From CAMDHY01 sp046156265 (GTDB lineage: Bacteria > Pseudomonadota > Alphaproteobacteria > Rhizobiales > Segnochrobactraceae), in contig NZ_JAWDIR010000019.1 of assembly GCF_046156265.1 (NCBI RefSeq), positions 1-13,077 on the forward strand: a stretch of DNA of 13,077 bases. Reading direction: 5' to 3'. Shown one piece after another: positions 1-7,519 of the stretch. Below the pieces are notes generated by a model. The model ran no database searches, was not told where the DNA came from, and saw nothing but the letters and a program-made list of their open reading frames with translations. Position 1 is the first letter of the stretch. Every line of letters starts with the position of its first letter. Made by a program: the position numbers and the translations under genes.

Positions 1-1
1 A

Positions 2-298
2 CGCTTCTGGATCCGCACCCCGATCGGCTACGGCCGCATCTTCTACGACCCCTCGGTCAACTGGATGTACGTCGCCGAGGCGGACCCCGGCATCGCCGGC
101 CGCGAATCCTACTGGCCGCGCGGCAAGGTGCTCGGCGGCTCGAGCTCGATCAACGCCATGGTGTTCATCCGCGGCGAGCCGGCCGACTTCGACGACTGGG
201 CGGCGGCCGGCAACCCTGGCTGGGACTGGGCGGGCGTGCTGCCAAAAATCGCGACTTTGGGCGGTTCCGGATATCTCCTTCGTGCGCCGATGCAATAG
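2..298 (+). pseudogene. GMC-family oxidoreductase (choline dehydrogenase-like), truncated fragment
   Basis: The frame is open from the left edge and reads as the FAD-binding N-terminal region of a glucose-methanol-choline oxidoreductase. It carries the family signature around RGKVLGGSSSINAMVFIRG, followed by the usual DFDDW and a GNPGWDW segment just before the 'VLPYF' position. These flavoenzymes oxidise alcohols such as choline to aldehydes. After codon VLP (about base 243) the homology stops. The reading frame continues for only 18 unrelated codons to a TAG at 296-298, whereas an intact family member would continue for more than 400 residues. The start lies outside the window. I infer a gene cut by recombination or by insertion of the downstream cluster, not a functional short protein. 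The family call is secure; the specific substrate is unknown. Confidence 0.85.
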
Positions 299-350
299 AC
301 TGCGGCCGTACGGGGCCCCGCACGAGGTCCTCTGGTGACGGACGGCGCGA

Positions 351-1241
351 TTGCACATCGATCAGATCAGAACCTTTCTGGAGGTGGCCGCCACCGGAAA
401 CTTCAACAAGGCGGCGGAGACACTGAACGTCACGCAGTCGACCGTGAGCGCGCGCATCAGGACGCTGGAGGAGAGGCTCGGCCGGACGTTGTTCGTCCGG
501 GATCATTCCGGAGCCAGGCTGACCCCTTCGGGTGAGCGCCTCCAGCACTACGCCACCCGTCTCCTGCGGTTGTGGCGCCGGGCGGAGAGCGACGTCGCCC
601 TGCCCAAGCAGCACCGCGCGTCGATCAGCCTCGGCTCGGTCGTCAGCCTCTGGGACCAGATCGTGCCCGAATGGTGCAACTGGATGCGGCACGAGGCACC
701 CGATGTCGCGTTGCACGTCGTAGCCGACTATTCCCCCGGGCTGATGCGCCAGCTCGCCGATGGAGCAATGGACATCGGCGTCATGTACGAGCCGAGGGAA
801 ATGTCAGGCCTGGTGATTGAAGACCTACTGGTCGAGCAGTTTTACCTGTTTACAACGGTCGGGGACTGCACGGTCGACGATAGCGCCTGGAAGAGTAACT
901 ACGTCTATGTCGACTGGGGCGATGTCTTCAAGCGCCACCACGACGATGCGTTCCCAGAACTGGCCGCGGACATTTCGGTCGGCCTCGGCGGCATCGCCAT
1001 GAACTACATCCTCAGATGCGGCGGCAGCGCCTATCTCCCGCTTCGCATGGCGCATCCGGCGGTTCGCTCCGGCCAGCTCAGCAGGGTCAGGGCGGCACCG
1101 CTGTTCCAGCGCACGGGGAGCGTCGTCTTCAGCAACTCTCCGACGGACCCCGAGCTCCTTGAGCTCGGTCTTCGCGGACTGCGGGAAGCAACGTCCAAGA
1201 TTGAAAGCAATTTTAGAGACCTTATCGACGCCTTCGATTGA
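351..1241 (+). CDS. LysR-family transcriptional regulator
   Basis: The 296-residue product has the normal length of a LysR-type regulator. Residues about 1-60 form the winged helix-turn-helix: F9-L10-E11, then NFNKAAETLNVTQSTVSARI (residues 17-36), then LEERLGRTLF. Residues about 90-290 form the periplasmic-binding-protein-like effector domain (ISLGSV, GLMRQLADGAMDIGVMY). Such proteins usually bind a small effector in the cytoplasm and activate a neighbouring operon. The start is the TTG at 351: an in-frame TGA at 336-338 excludes anything further upstream, and this codon gives exactly the conserved N-terminus. The ribosome site is weak. The gene starts about 108 bases after the break in the GMC fragment and is followed on the same strand by the aldehyde dehydrogenase gene, unlike the common divergent layout. 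The effector is unknown; a degradation intermediate of the downstream genes is my inference. Confidence 0.93.
   Translation: MHIDQIRTFLEVAATGNFNKAAETLNVTQSTVSARIRTLEERLGRTLFVRDHSGARLTPSGERLQHYATRLLRLWRRAESDVALPKQHRASISLGSVVSLWDQIVPEWCNWMRHEAPDVALHVVADYSPGLMRQLADGAMDIGVMYEPREMSGLVIEDLLVEQFYLFTTVGDCTVDDSAWKSNYVYVDWGDVFKRHHDDAFPELAADISVGLGGIAMNYILRCGGSAYLPLRMAHPAVRSGQLSRVRAAPLFQRTGSVVFSNSPTDPELLELGLRGLREATSKIESNFRDLIDAFD
1222..1240. promoter_or_regulatory. Candidate LysR-type operator (ATC-N9-GAT), overlapping lysR 3' end
   Basis: TTATCGACGCCTTCGATTG contains ATC (1224-1226), nine bases, then GAT (1236-1238), and therefore also T-N11-A, the architecture of LysR-type boxes such as the nod box. 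It matches the perfect dyad at 9826-9844 at 13 of 19 positions, including both half-sites (ATCGAC and TCGATTG). It lies about 137 bases upstream of the aldehyde dehydrogenase start, inside the last codons of lysR, so coding constraint could produce it by chance. Confidence 0.4.
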
Positions 1242-1263
1242 GGAGTACGATAATATTCGCTGT

Positions 1264-1276
1264 ATCAAGCCTTGAT
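1264..1276. promoter_or_regulatory. Short palindrome in lysR-aldehyde dehydrogenase spacer
   Basis: ATCAAGCCTTGAT is a perfect dyad (5-base arms, 3-base centre) in a locally AT-rich stretch of the spacer. It could be an activator contact or part of the promoter of the aldehyde dehydrogenase gene. The spacing is ATC-N7-GAT, not N9, so it is not a standard LysR box. No convincing -35/-10 pair was recognised. Confidence 0.25.
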
Positions 1277-1301
1277 GCCCCCATAACTTAATTCGGTCAA
1301 A

Positions 1302-1323
1302 GGCGCGTCGCTTGAAGCGCGCC
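1302..1323 (+). other. GC-rich hairpin between lysR and aldehyde dehydrogenase
   Basis: GGCGCG (1302-1307) pairs with CGCGCC (1318-1323) around a ten-base loop. An alternative inner pairing CGCTT/AAGCG (1309-1313 with 1315-1319) is also possible. No T tract follows, so it is not a standard intrinsic terminator. It could weaken read-through from lysR or sit in the 5' leader of the aldehyde dehydrogenase mRNA. Confidence 0.35.
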
Positions 1324-1362
1324 GTGGATTGACGCGCTGCCTATCGACACTTTGCCTCGACC

Positions 1363-1368
1363 GGGGGA
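1363..1368 (+). promoter_or_regulatory. Ribosome binding site fixing the aldehyde dehydrogenase GTG start
   Basis: GGGGGA lies eight bases before the GTG at 1377. The in-frame TTG at 1329 has no comparable site and would add 16 residues with no resemblance to the family, so 1377 is chosen. Confidence 0.7.
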
Positions 1369-1376
1369 CTCGCGCC

Positions 1377-2876
1377 GTGACAGATCTCGCCGCCACAACC
1401 CTCGCCACCGGCACGCTGCCCGGCCTGCCGAGCCGGCACTGGATCGACGGCGGCTGGCACGACGCCGCGTCCGGTCGGACGATGGAGAGTTTCGACCCGG
1501 GTTCGGGAAAGGCGTTCGCCTCGTTTGCACGCGGCGATGCGGCCGATGTCCAGGCGGCCGTCGATGCCGCGCTGGCAGCCATGACCGGACGGTGGCGCGG
1601 TATCACGCCGTCGGAGCGCGGGCGCATCCTGATGCGCACCGCCGAATTGATCCGCGCCAACGCGGAATTCTACGCCGTCGTCGAATGCCTTGACTGCGGC
1701 AAGCCGGTCGGCGAGGCGCGCGTCGACGTCGCCTCGGCAGCGCGGGCGTTCGAGTACTATGCCGGCGCGTGCGACAAGATGCACGGCCTCACCATACCGC
1801 TCGGCCACGACTACCTGGCCTATTCAGTCAATGAGCCGGTAGGGGTCACGGCGCACGTCATCCCTTGGAACTATCCGATCTCGACGACCGCCCGCGGCGT
1901 CGCGCCGGCGCTCGCCGCCGGATGCACGGTTGTTGCGAAGCCGGCCGAGCAGACACCGCTGACGGCGCTTCTGCTCGCCGAAACGCTGAAGCAAGCGGGC
2001 CTGCCGGACGGGGTTTACAATGTCGTGACCGGAACCGGAGCGGAGGTGGGCGCTCCGCTGGTGTCCCACCCCGGCATCGCACACGTGGCCTTCACCGGCT
2101 CGGTCGCGACCGGCTGCTCCGTGATGCAGGCCGCCGCCCGTAATGTCACCAGCGTCACGCTCGAACTTGGCGGCAAGTCGCCGGCCGTGGTCATGGCGGA
2201 CTGCGACATCGAGACGGCCGCAGCCGATATTCTCGCCGCCATCTACGAAAATGCCGGCCAGATTTGCTCGGCGGCGGCGCGGGTGGTGATCGAGCGCGCG
2301 GCGCAGGCGGAGTTCCTCGACCGGTTCGTCGCTGGCGTGAGGACGCTGAGCCTCGGTCACGGACTTCGCAATCCGAGGGTTGGGCCGGTCAACTCGCCGA
2401 ACCAGCTCGAGCGGATATCGGATTTCGTGGAGGGCGCCCGCGCGAACGGGACTGAGATTGTGACGGGGGGCTCACGGACCTCCGATCCGGATACCGGCCT
2501 CGGCTGGTTCTTCGAACCAACGGTTTTGAACAACGTCAAAATGAGCGACCGCGTTGCGCAGAACGAGATCTTCGGTCCGGTCCTGTGCGTTCAGCCGTTC
2601 GATGACATCGAAGAGGCCGTGGCGATTGCCAACAGTACGAACTTCGCGCTCGTGGCCGGCGTCTACACCTCCGACTTCGGTACTGCCCATCGGCTTGCCC
2701 GGGACATCGATGCCGGCCAGGTGTTCATCAACGAATACTTCGCAGGTGGGATCGAGATACCCTTCGGCGGAAACCGCCATTCCGGTATCGGCCGCGAAAA
2801 AGGCCTCGAGGGAATGCGCAACTATCTCAGGGTCAAAAGCGTCGCCGCGCGGACCTCGCCCCGCCGGACGCATTGA
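1377..2876 (+). CDS. NAD(P)-dependent aldehyde dehydrogenase
   Basis: The 499-residue product has the usual length for a class I/II-like aldehyde dehydrogenase, a cytoplasmic enzyme oxidising an aldehyde to its carboxylate. Landmarks are the PWNYP motif with the oxyanion Asn165, the FTGSVATG nucleotide-fold loop, general base Glu263 in LELGGKSP, and nucleophile Cys297 in NAGQICSAAARV. The Glu-Cys spacing of 34 residues is that of the family. EIFGPVL and the C-terminal PFGGNRHSGIGREKG follow. Nothing essential is missing. The GTG at 1377 with GGGGGA upstream sets the start. It stands between the regulator and the importer genes. By context it probably oxidises the aldehyde released by the aminotransferase or lyase encoded at 9941-12588. 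Its exact substrate cannot be told from sequence; betaine-aldehyde or aminoaldehyde dehydrogenase relatives are possible. Confidence 0.95.
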   Translation: MTDLAATTLATGTLPGLPSRHWIDGGWHDAASGRTMESFDPGSGKAFASFARGDAADVQAAVDAALAAMTGRWRGITPSERGRILMRTAELIRANAEFYAVVECLDCGKPVGEARVDVASAARAFEYYAGACDKMHGLTIPLGHDYLAYSVNEPVGVTAHVIPWNYPISTTARGVAPALAAGCTVVAKPAEQTPLTALLLAETLKQAGLPDGVYNVVTGTGAEVGAPLVSHPGIAHVAFTGSVATGCSVMQAAARNVTSVTLELGGKSPAVVMADCDIETAAADILAAIYENAGQICSAAARVVIERAAQAEFLDRFVAGVRTLSLGHGLRNPRVGPVNSPNQLERISDFVEGARANGTEIVTGGSRTSDPDTGLGWFFEPTVLNNVKMSDRVAQNEIFGPVLCVQPFDDIEEAVAIANSTNFALVAGVYTSDFGTAHRLARDIDAGQVFINEYFAGGIEIPFGGNRHSGIGREKGLEGMRNYLRVKSVAARTSPRRTH

Positions 2877-3010
2877 GGCGTGCCGTCCCCGACCACGGTA
2901 ACGGGATCCAGCCGCATATCGCCGTGGCGGGAAGGCCCGCGCCGCGCTCAACGTCCAAGCTCGCTCAACCTCCGCAGGTGCGAGTGACGACAACCTGAGA
3001 CCGCAGTGAG

Positions 3011-3029
3011 CAATCGGAAAATCCAATGG
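3011..3029. promoter_or_regulatory. Weak candidate LysR-type site upstream of the importer operon
   Basis: CAATCGGAAAATCCAATGG begins with the same half-site (CAATCG) as the dyad at 9826-9844 and keeps the T-N11-A spacing (T3014, A3026). The right half is degenerate; about 10 of 19 positions match. It lies about 180 bases before the binding-protein start, next to the AT-rich stretch. Confidence 0.2.
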
Positions 3030-3190
3030 AACCCACGAATTATTTTCGGTTCTAAACGAATACACGCGTCCATACGCTCCCTGTCTGAGGGCTCCGGGTG
3101 CCATGGCGCCGAAGGCCCGGGCCGGGGATGGCGTCGCCCATTGCGAAGCCGCCTCTCGATCCGCACGGCGCACTCGACGCGACCGCAAAC

Positions 3191-3196
3191 GGGGGA
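3191..3196 (+). promoter_or_regulatory. Ribosome binding site fixing the binding-protein ATG start
   Basis: GGGGGA lies nine bases before the ATG at 3206, and that start gives a clean signal peptide. An earlier in-frame ATG at 3098 would place 36 charged residues before the signal sequence and is rejected. Confidence 0.75.
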
Positions 3197-3205
3197 AACG
3201 TCACT

Positions 3206-5275
3206 ATGAGACTCCAAGTGCGCACTATCGCATCGACGCTGGCCGTTGCAGGCATGGCCCTGTCCACAGGCGCTCTGCACGTCACGTCCGCCCAGGCTGC
3301 CGCCTGCATCGGGACGACTCTTGCCGCGGATGGCGGTCTTCCCGGCAAGTACATGCAGCAGTTCGAAAAGGCCGAGTACGAGTCCTCCGCAGGCTGCACC
3401 CTCGAGTTCTCGGCGAACCCGGAGATCGAAAAACTGAACGGCGTGATCGGGGGCAACGGCGATCTGCCGTCGCTCGCCGACCGGCTCCCCGAGGAGCCGC
3501 TCGTCGTCGTGCCGTACAGCGATGTCGGCAAATATGGCGGCATACTCCGCATGATCTCCAACGCCAGCGAGGCCGGCACCAGCGACGCGCTTAGCGTCCG
3601 GCACGTCAATGTCCTTCGTATCGCCGACGATCTGAAAACGATCGTCCCGAACATTGCGTCGGACTGGTCGTGGAACGAAGACTACACGGAACTCACCTTC
3701 ACGCTAAGGAAGGGGCATCGCTGGTCCGACGGTGCTCCGTTCACGGCAGAGGATGTCGCCTTCTGGATGAACGACGTCATCCTGAACGAGGAGATGTTCC
3801 CGACCACGCAGAGTCGCTGGGTGTTTGACGGAAAGAAGCCGCATGTCGAGGTCGTCGACCCGCAGCACGCGAAGTTTGTCTTCCCGACTCCGGTTCCCAA
3901 CATCGTCAACCGCTTTGCGGTAGGCTGGATCCAGCCGTTCCTGCCGAAGCATTTTCTTGGGCAGTTCCACCCCAGGTACAATCCCAAAGCTAACGAGCTC
4001 GCCAATGAAAAAGGCCTGAAAAACTGGGTCGAGCTTTTCAACATCTATTATAATGCGACCGACTGGCACGATGCGCCGTCGCCGCTGCTGAAGGGTGCCG
4101 ACACGCGCGTGATGCCGACGCTGGAGCCCTATGTCCTCGTCGACGAAACGACGGCCGGCCGGCGCTTCGTCGCAAATCCGTACTTCCACATGGTCGATAC
4201 GGCCGGGCAGCAGCTTCCGTACATCAGCGAGTTCGACGAGACCTACGTGCCGGACGCGCAGGCCCGCATCCTCAAGATCATCAACGGCGAAGTCGACTAC
4301 AAGAGCCAGAGCCTCTCACTGCCCGACTATCCGTTGTTGAAGGAGAACGAGGCGGCCTCGGCCTACAACGTGCAGCTTGCACCGAGCATCGGTGAGGGCA
4401 TCTACTATGCCTTCAACACGACAGCGAAGCCCGAAGCACTGCGCAAGGTCTTCAACGATATCCGGTTCAGGAAGGCGATGTCGGTCGCAATCGACCGGGA
4501 CGAGATTCGGGAGCTCGTCTATCTGGGGCAGGGCGAACCCACGCAGGCCACTCCGGCGGCTCCGGGCACCGTCGACTTCCTGAGTGAGGAGAACCTGAAG
4601 GCCTACACACAACACGATCCCGACATGGCGAAGTCGCTGCTGGATGAGATGGGCCTGAAGGACAGCGACGGCGACGGAGTTCGCGAGTTGCCCGGCGGCG
4701 AGCCGCTGACGATCCAGATGCTCTACGCCAATGCCGGCGGCCCGGTGAAGACCCATGAACTGGTTCAGGGCTACTGGGGCGCCGTTGGGGTCAAAGTGTC
4801 GACCCGTGAGGTGACGTCCGACGAATACCGCACCAAGGGGTCGGCCAACGACCTGCTGATCACGACCTGGCGCGACTCGCAGCGAGCCGGCGTCAATATC
4901 AGCCAGAGCACCGCCATGCTGGCGCCGCCCTTTGGCAACCCGTATCAGCCGGGCACCGGCTTCGAATGGGTCACCTGGAAGAACACCGATGGTGCCCAGG
5001 GCATCGAGCCGCCCGACGATGTGAAGCGTCTCTGGGAGCTCGGAGACAAGTTCGTGCTCACGCCGTTCGGCAGCCAGGAGAGCAACGCGATCGGCCACGA
5101 GATCGCGGACATCCACATGAACAACGTCTTCAAGATCGGCATCATCGACGGAGCCGGCTCGCCTGTTATCGAATCCAAGAAGATGGGAAATTTCAAGCCG
5201 TTCACCGTCGTGTCGGATGACTACTACTTTGCTCTGCCGTTCCGGCCGCAGCAGTGGTTCTTCACTGAACAATAG
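3206..5275 (+). CDS. ABC transporter substrate-binding protein, SBP_bac_5 (Opp/Dpp) family, long form
   Basis: The product is a 689-residue periplasmic solute-binding protein of extracellular family 5. Residues 1-31 form a Sec signal peptide: MRLQVR, a hydrophobic core, then AQA as the likely signal peptidase I site. AAAC at 31-34 lacks the lipobox Leu, so a lipoprotein is unlikely. Cys34 and Cys64 could form a disulphide in an N-terminal extension. Family landmarks follow: LPEEPLVVVPYSDVGKYGG, FTLRKGHRWSDGAPFTAEDV, FRKAMSVAIDRDEI, and the DGDGVRE segment common in this family. Ordinary peptide-binding members are about 530-550 residues; this belongs to a longer subgroup often paired with a 370-380-residue second permease, as here. 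Members bind peptides, opines, amines, nickel chelates or oligosaccharides, so the ligand is unknown. It is the first gene of the importer operon. Confidence 0.93.
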   Translation: MRLQVRTIASTLAVAGMALSTGALHVTSAQAAACIGTTLAADGGLPGKYMQQFEKAEYESSAGCTLEFSANPEIEKLNGVIGGNGDLPSLADRLPEEPLVVVPYSDVGKYGGILRMISNASEAGTSDALSVRHVNVLRIADDLKTIVPNIASDWSWNEDYTELTFTLRKGHRWSDGAPFTAEDVAFWMNDVILNEEMFPTTQSRWVFDGKKPHVEVVDPQHAKFVFPTPVPNIVNRFAVGWIQPFLPKHFLGQFHPRYNPKANELANEKGLKNWVELFNIYYNATDWHDAPSPLLKGADTRVMPTLEPYVLVDETTAGRRFVANPYFHMVDTAGQQLPYISEFDETYVPDAQARILKIINGEVDYKSQSLSLPDYPLLKENEAASAYNVQLAPSIGEGIYYAFNTTAKPEALRKVFNDIRFRKAMSVAIDRDEIRELVYLGQGEPTQATPAAPGTVDFLSEENLKAYTQHDPDMAKSLLDEMGLKDSDGDGVRELPGGEPLTIQMLYANAGGPVKTHELVQGYWGAVGVKVSTREVTSDEYRTKGSANDLLITTWRDSQRAGVNISQSTAMLAPPFGNPYQPGTGFEWVTWKNTDGAQGIEPPDDVKRLWELGDKFVLTPFGSQESNAIGHEIADIHMNNVFKIGIIDGAGSPVIESKKMGNFKPFTVVSDDYYFALPFRPQQWFFTEQ

Positions 5276-5291
5276 GGCGTGACGGATTGCG

Positions 5292-5322
5292 GGCCGGCGG
5301 CAACCTGCTTCTGCCGCCGGCC
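5292..5322 (+). other. Intercistronic GC hairpin between binding-protein and permease genes
   Basis: GGCCGGCGGCA (5292-5302) and TGCCGCCGGCC (5312-5322) form a perfect 11-base-pair stem with a nine-base loop, 16 bases after the binding-protein stop. No T tract follows. In many importer operons, a hairpin at this place stabilises the upstream message or partly blocks read-through, so that the binding protein is made in excess over the membrane subunits. I infer that role here. Confidence 0.75.
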
Positions 5323-5349
5323 GGTTCCAGAATCACTTGCGGAGTGGGC

Positions 5350-5354
5350 AGGAG
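5350..5354 (+). promoter_or_regulatory. Ribosome binding site fixing a TTG start of the first permease
   Basis: AGGAG lies seven bases before the TTG at 5362. That start gives MARFLIRRAIG, the usual N-terminus of DppB-type permeases. The in-frame ATG- or GTG-type start further upstream at 5287 would lie on top of the hairpin and give an unrelated N-terminus. Confidence 0.75.
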
Positions 5355-5361
5355 AGCAACA

Positions 5362-6351
5362 TTGGCGAGGTTCCTGATCAGGCGAGCAATCGGCGCGATT
5401 GTCACCATGTTCCTCGTCTCGATCATGGTCTTCATCGTCATGGAACTGCCGCCCGGCGACTACGCGGACCGCTACGCCTTCCGCAAGCTGGGTGGCATGA
5501 CCCTCACGCCTGCCGATGTCGAAGACATCCGCCACCGCTTCGGCCTCGACCGCCCGGCCCCTGCTCGTTACTTCGAGTGGATCGGCAATATCGTCACGAA
5601 GGGAGATTTCGGTCCGTCCTTCGCCTTTGCCACTTCGGTCAACAACGTCATCGGCGCTCGCCTTTGGCTGACGCTGGCGATCCTGTTCGCGACGCTCATT
5701 CTCACCTACCTGCTGTCGATACCGGTCGGCATATATGCAGCGGTCAGGCGACGATCGGCCGCCGACTATTCGCTTACCGTCTTCAGCTACCTAGGCCTCG
5801 CGCTGCCGAACTTTCTGGTGGCGCTGTTCATGCTCTACTTCTCCATCCGCGTGTTCGATACGTCGATCGGCGGGCTGTTCTCCGAGCCCTACAGGGACGC
5901 ACCCTGGAGCTGGGGCAAGGTCGGAAACCTGCTGACGCATCTGTTCGTCCCGGCCGTCGTTCTCGCCTGGTCAGCAACGGCGTTCCAGCTGCAGACCGTC
6001 AGGGCGACGATGCTCGACGAACTGGGAAAGCTGTCGGTCACCGCTGCGCGGGCACGCGGCATCCCCGAATTCAAGCTGATCCTGAAATATCCCGCGAGAC
6101 TGGCGATCAATCCGGTGGTCAGCACGATGGGTTTCGACGGTAACCGTATCTTCTCGGAGCTGCCGATTGTCGCATTGGTGCTGGCGCTGCCGGAGCTCGG
6201 GGAGCTGCTTCTGAAGTCTTTCCTCGATCTAGATATGTATGTGGCTGGCGCGATACTGCTGATGATGACGGTGTTCATCGTGGTGATGAATTTCATCTCC
6301 GACGTGATGCTGACACTGCTCGATCCGCGCATCCGCCTGCAAAGCCTGTGA
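5362..6351 (+). CDS. ABC transporter permease, DppB/OppB type
   Basis: The 329-residue integral inner-membrane protein is one half of the translocation pore. The N-terminus is the typical FLIRRAIGAIVTMFLVSIMV first membrane helix followed by ELPPGDY. A periplasmic region then precedes helices around WLTLAILFATLILTYLLSI, FSYLGLALPNFLVALFMLYF and LFVPAVVLAWSATAF. The cytoplasmic coupling loop (EAA-like) is at ELGKLSVTAARARGIPEFKL, and two final helices follow. The length is normal for the family. It starts at TTG 5362, 86 bases after the binding-protein gene and after the strong hairpin, so it is probably translated at a lower level. It works with the second permease and two ATPases immediately downstream. 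Confidence 0.92.
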   Translation: MARFLIRRAIGAIVTMFLVSIMVFIVMELPPGDYADRYAFRKLGGMTLTPADVEDIRHRFGLDRPAPARYFEWIGNIVTKGDFGPSFAFATSVNNVIGARLWLTLAILFATLILTYLLSIPVGIYAAVRRRSAADYSLTVFSYLGLALPNFLVALFMLYFSIRVFDTSIGGLFSEPYRDAPWSWGKVGNLLTHLFVPAVVLAWSATAFQLQTVRATMLDELGKLSVTAARARGIPEFKLILKYPARLAINPVVSTMGFDGNRIFSELPIVALVLALPELGELLLKSFLDLDMYVAGAILLMMTVFIVVMNFISDVMLTLLDPRIRLQSL

Positions 6352-6361
6352 TGGCCCTGCG

Positions 6362-7501
6362 ATGACGGACGCAAGCTTGCGAGTACCGACGGCCGCGGCC
6401 GCAACGTCGAAGGCACAGAGATACTATACCGCGTCGCAATGGCAGCTTGTCTGGTGGCGGTTCCGGCGGCATCGGATGGCCATCTTCGGCGCGGGCGTGC
6501 TGCTCGTCATGGCGTTCATGGGGGTCTTCGCGGGGTTCATCGCGCCCTATGGCGGCACAACGCGCGACGCCGGCTACGTCTACGGCCCGCCGCAGATGGT
6601 GCGGTTCTGGGATCAGAACGGCTTTTCCATTCGCCCATTCGTGTTCGGAATGACGAGCAGGCGCGATCCGGTCACACTGCGCATGATAACCACGCCGGAT
6701 CCCGACACGCGCCGCTATCTCAGTGCATTCGTGCGGGGCGATGAATATCGGCTGCTGGGCCTGTTCAGCTCCGACATCCATCTATTCGGCGTCGATACCG
6801 GGATGGTCCATCTGCTTGGCACCGACGATCTCGGCAGGGATTTGTTCTCGCGGCTGATGTTCGCGACCTGGACGTCCCTTTCGGTGGGGCTGCTCGGCGT
6901 CGCGCTGGCGTTTGTTCTCGCCCTTGTGATCGGGGGTGTCGCCGGCTTCTACGGTGGTGCGATCGATGACGCCATCCAGCGCTTCACGGAGGTCGTCCGC
7001 GTCGTACCGGCTATTCCGCTGTTCATGGGACTGACGGCCTCGTTCCCTCAGGATTGGTCGAACGTACAAGTCTATTTCATGATGACTCTGGTATTCGGGC
7101 TGCTCGGATGGACGACGCTCGCGCGCCGGGTTCGCGGGCACATCCTGTCGCAACGACGGGAGGATTACGTCCTCGCTGCGGAAATTTCCGGGGCGAGTCC
7201 GGCAAGGATCATCGGCAGGCACCTGCTGCCCTCCTTCACGAGCTACATCGTCGTCGATCTGGCGATCACCTTTCCCTATGTGATCCTCAGCGAAACGGCA
7301 CTGAGCTTCGTCGGGCTCGGCCTTCGGCCGCCTTCGATAAGCTGGGGAATTCTGCTGCAGGATGCACAGAACGTCCGTGCGATCGAACAGGCGCCGTGGC
7401 TCTTCATCCCGGCCGCGTTCGTCGTGCTCGCCGTGCTCGCCTTCACGATCATCGGCGACGGTCTGCGTGACGCCGCCGACCCTTATCAGACGAGCGACTA
7501 G
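6362..7501 (+). CDS. ABC transporter permease, DppC/OppC type, long form
   Basis: This is the second pore subunit, 379 residues. The N-terminal part has the characteristic WRFRRHRMAIFGAGVLLVM first helix and FAGFIAPYG. An enlarged periplasmic loop of about 100 residues follows (QMVRFWDQNGFSIRPFVFGM, RDPVTLRMITTPD, VRGDEYRLLGLFSSDIHLFG) before the family landmark HLLGTDDLGRDLFSRL. Standard DppC proteins are about 300 residues, so the excess sits in this loop; such long forms accompany long binding proteins. The coupling loop reads EDYVLAAEISGASPARIIGRHLLPS, and the C-terminus has ALSFVGLGLRPPSISWG. The gene is ten bases after the first permease stop and has only a poor ribosome site, which suggests translational coupling. 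Confidence 0.92.
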   Translation: MTDASLRVPTAAAATSKAQRYYTASQWQLVWWRFRRHRMAIFGAGVLLVMAFMGVFAGFIAPYGGTTRDAGYVYGPPQMVRFWDQNGFSIRPFVFGMTSRRDPVTLRMITTPDPDTRRYLSAFVRGDEYRLLGLFSSDIHLFGVDTGMVHLLGTDDLGRDLFSRLMFATWTSLSVGLLGVALAFVLALVIGGVAGFYGGAIDDAIQRFTEVVRVVPAIPLFMGLTASFPQDWSNVQVYFMMTLVFGLLGWTTLARRVRGHILSQRREDYVLAAEISGASPARIIGRHLLPSFTSYIVVDLAITFPYVILSETALSFVGLGLRPPSISWGILLQDAQNVRAIEQAPWLFIPAAFVVLAVLAFTIIGDGLRDAADPYQTSD

Positions 7502-7519
7502 GGATCGGACCGGCCGCGC

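Larger units (their letters stand above)
2877..3205. other. 329-base intergenic region, leader of the ABC importer operon
   Basis: No convincing gene is seen here. Near the left end a small GC hairpin, GCGGG-AAGG-CCCGC (2927-2940), lacks a T tract and could be a weak terminator for the aldehyde dehydrogenase gene. The stretch 3011-3065 is much more AT-rich than its surroundings and is the most likely place for the importer promoter, but no clear -35/-10 pair can be named. A possible LysR-type site (3011-3029) lies at its left edge. The part 3095-3180 is GC-rich with several short self-complementary stretches. A GTG-started frame across 3006-3209 has no recognisable content and looks accidental. 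Confidence 0.6.

Noticed and set aside
2927..2940. Intrinsic terminator after the aldehyde dehydrogenase gene
   Set aside because: The stem is only five base pairs and no T tract follows; kept only as a note in the intergenic description.
3006..3209. GTG-started 67-codon frame whose stop overlaps the binding-protein ATG
   Set aside because: The overlap looks like translational coupling, but the product is Arg/Ser-rich without hydrophobic or conserved segments, there is no ribosome site before the GTG, and it crosses the likely promoter region.
3299..3310. Lipoprotein signal at the AAAC end of the binding-protein signal peptide
   Set aside because: The Leu at the -3 position of a lipobox is absent, and AQA just before gives a better signal peptidase I site.
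4316..5272. 318-codon open frame on the minus strand
   Set aside because: Antisense shadow of the binding-protein gene with no recognisable domain.
6351..6365. Five-codon frame ATG-GCC-CTG-CGA-TGA between the two permease genes
   Set aside because: It overlaps the preceding stop and could suggest coupling, but it is too short to support as a gene, and the second permease start at 6362 fits the family N-terminus.
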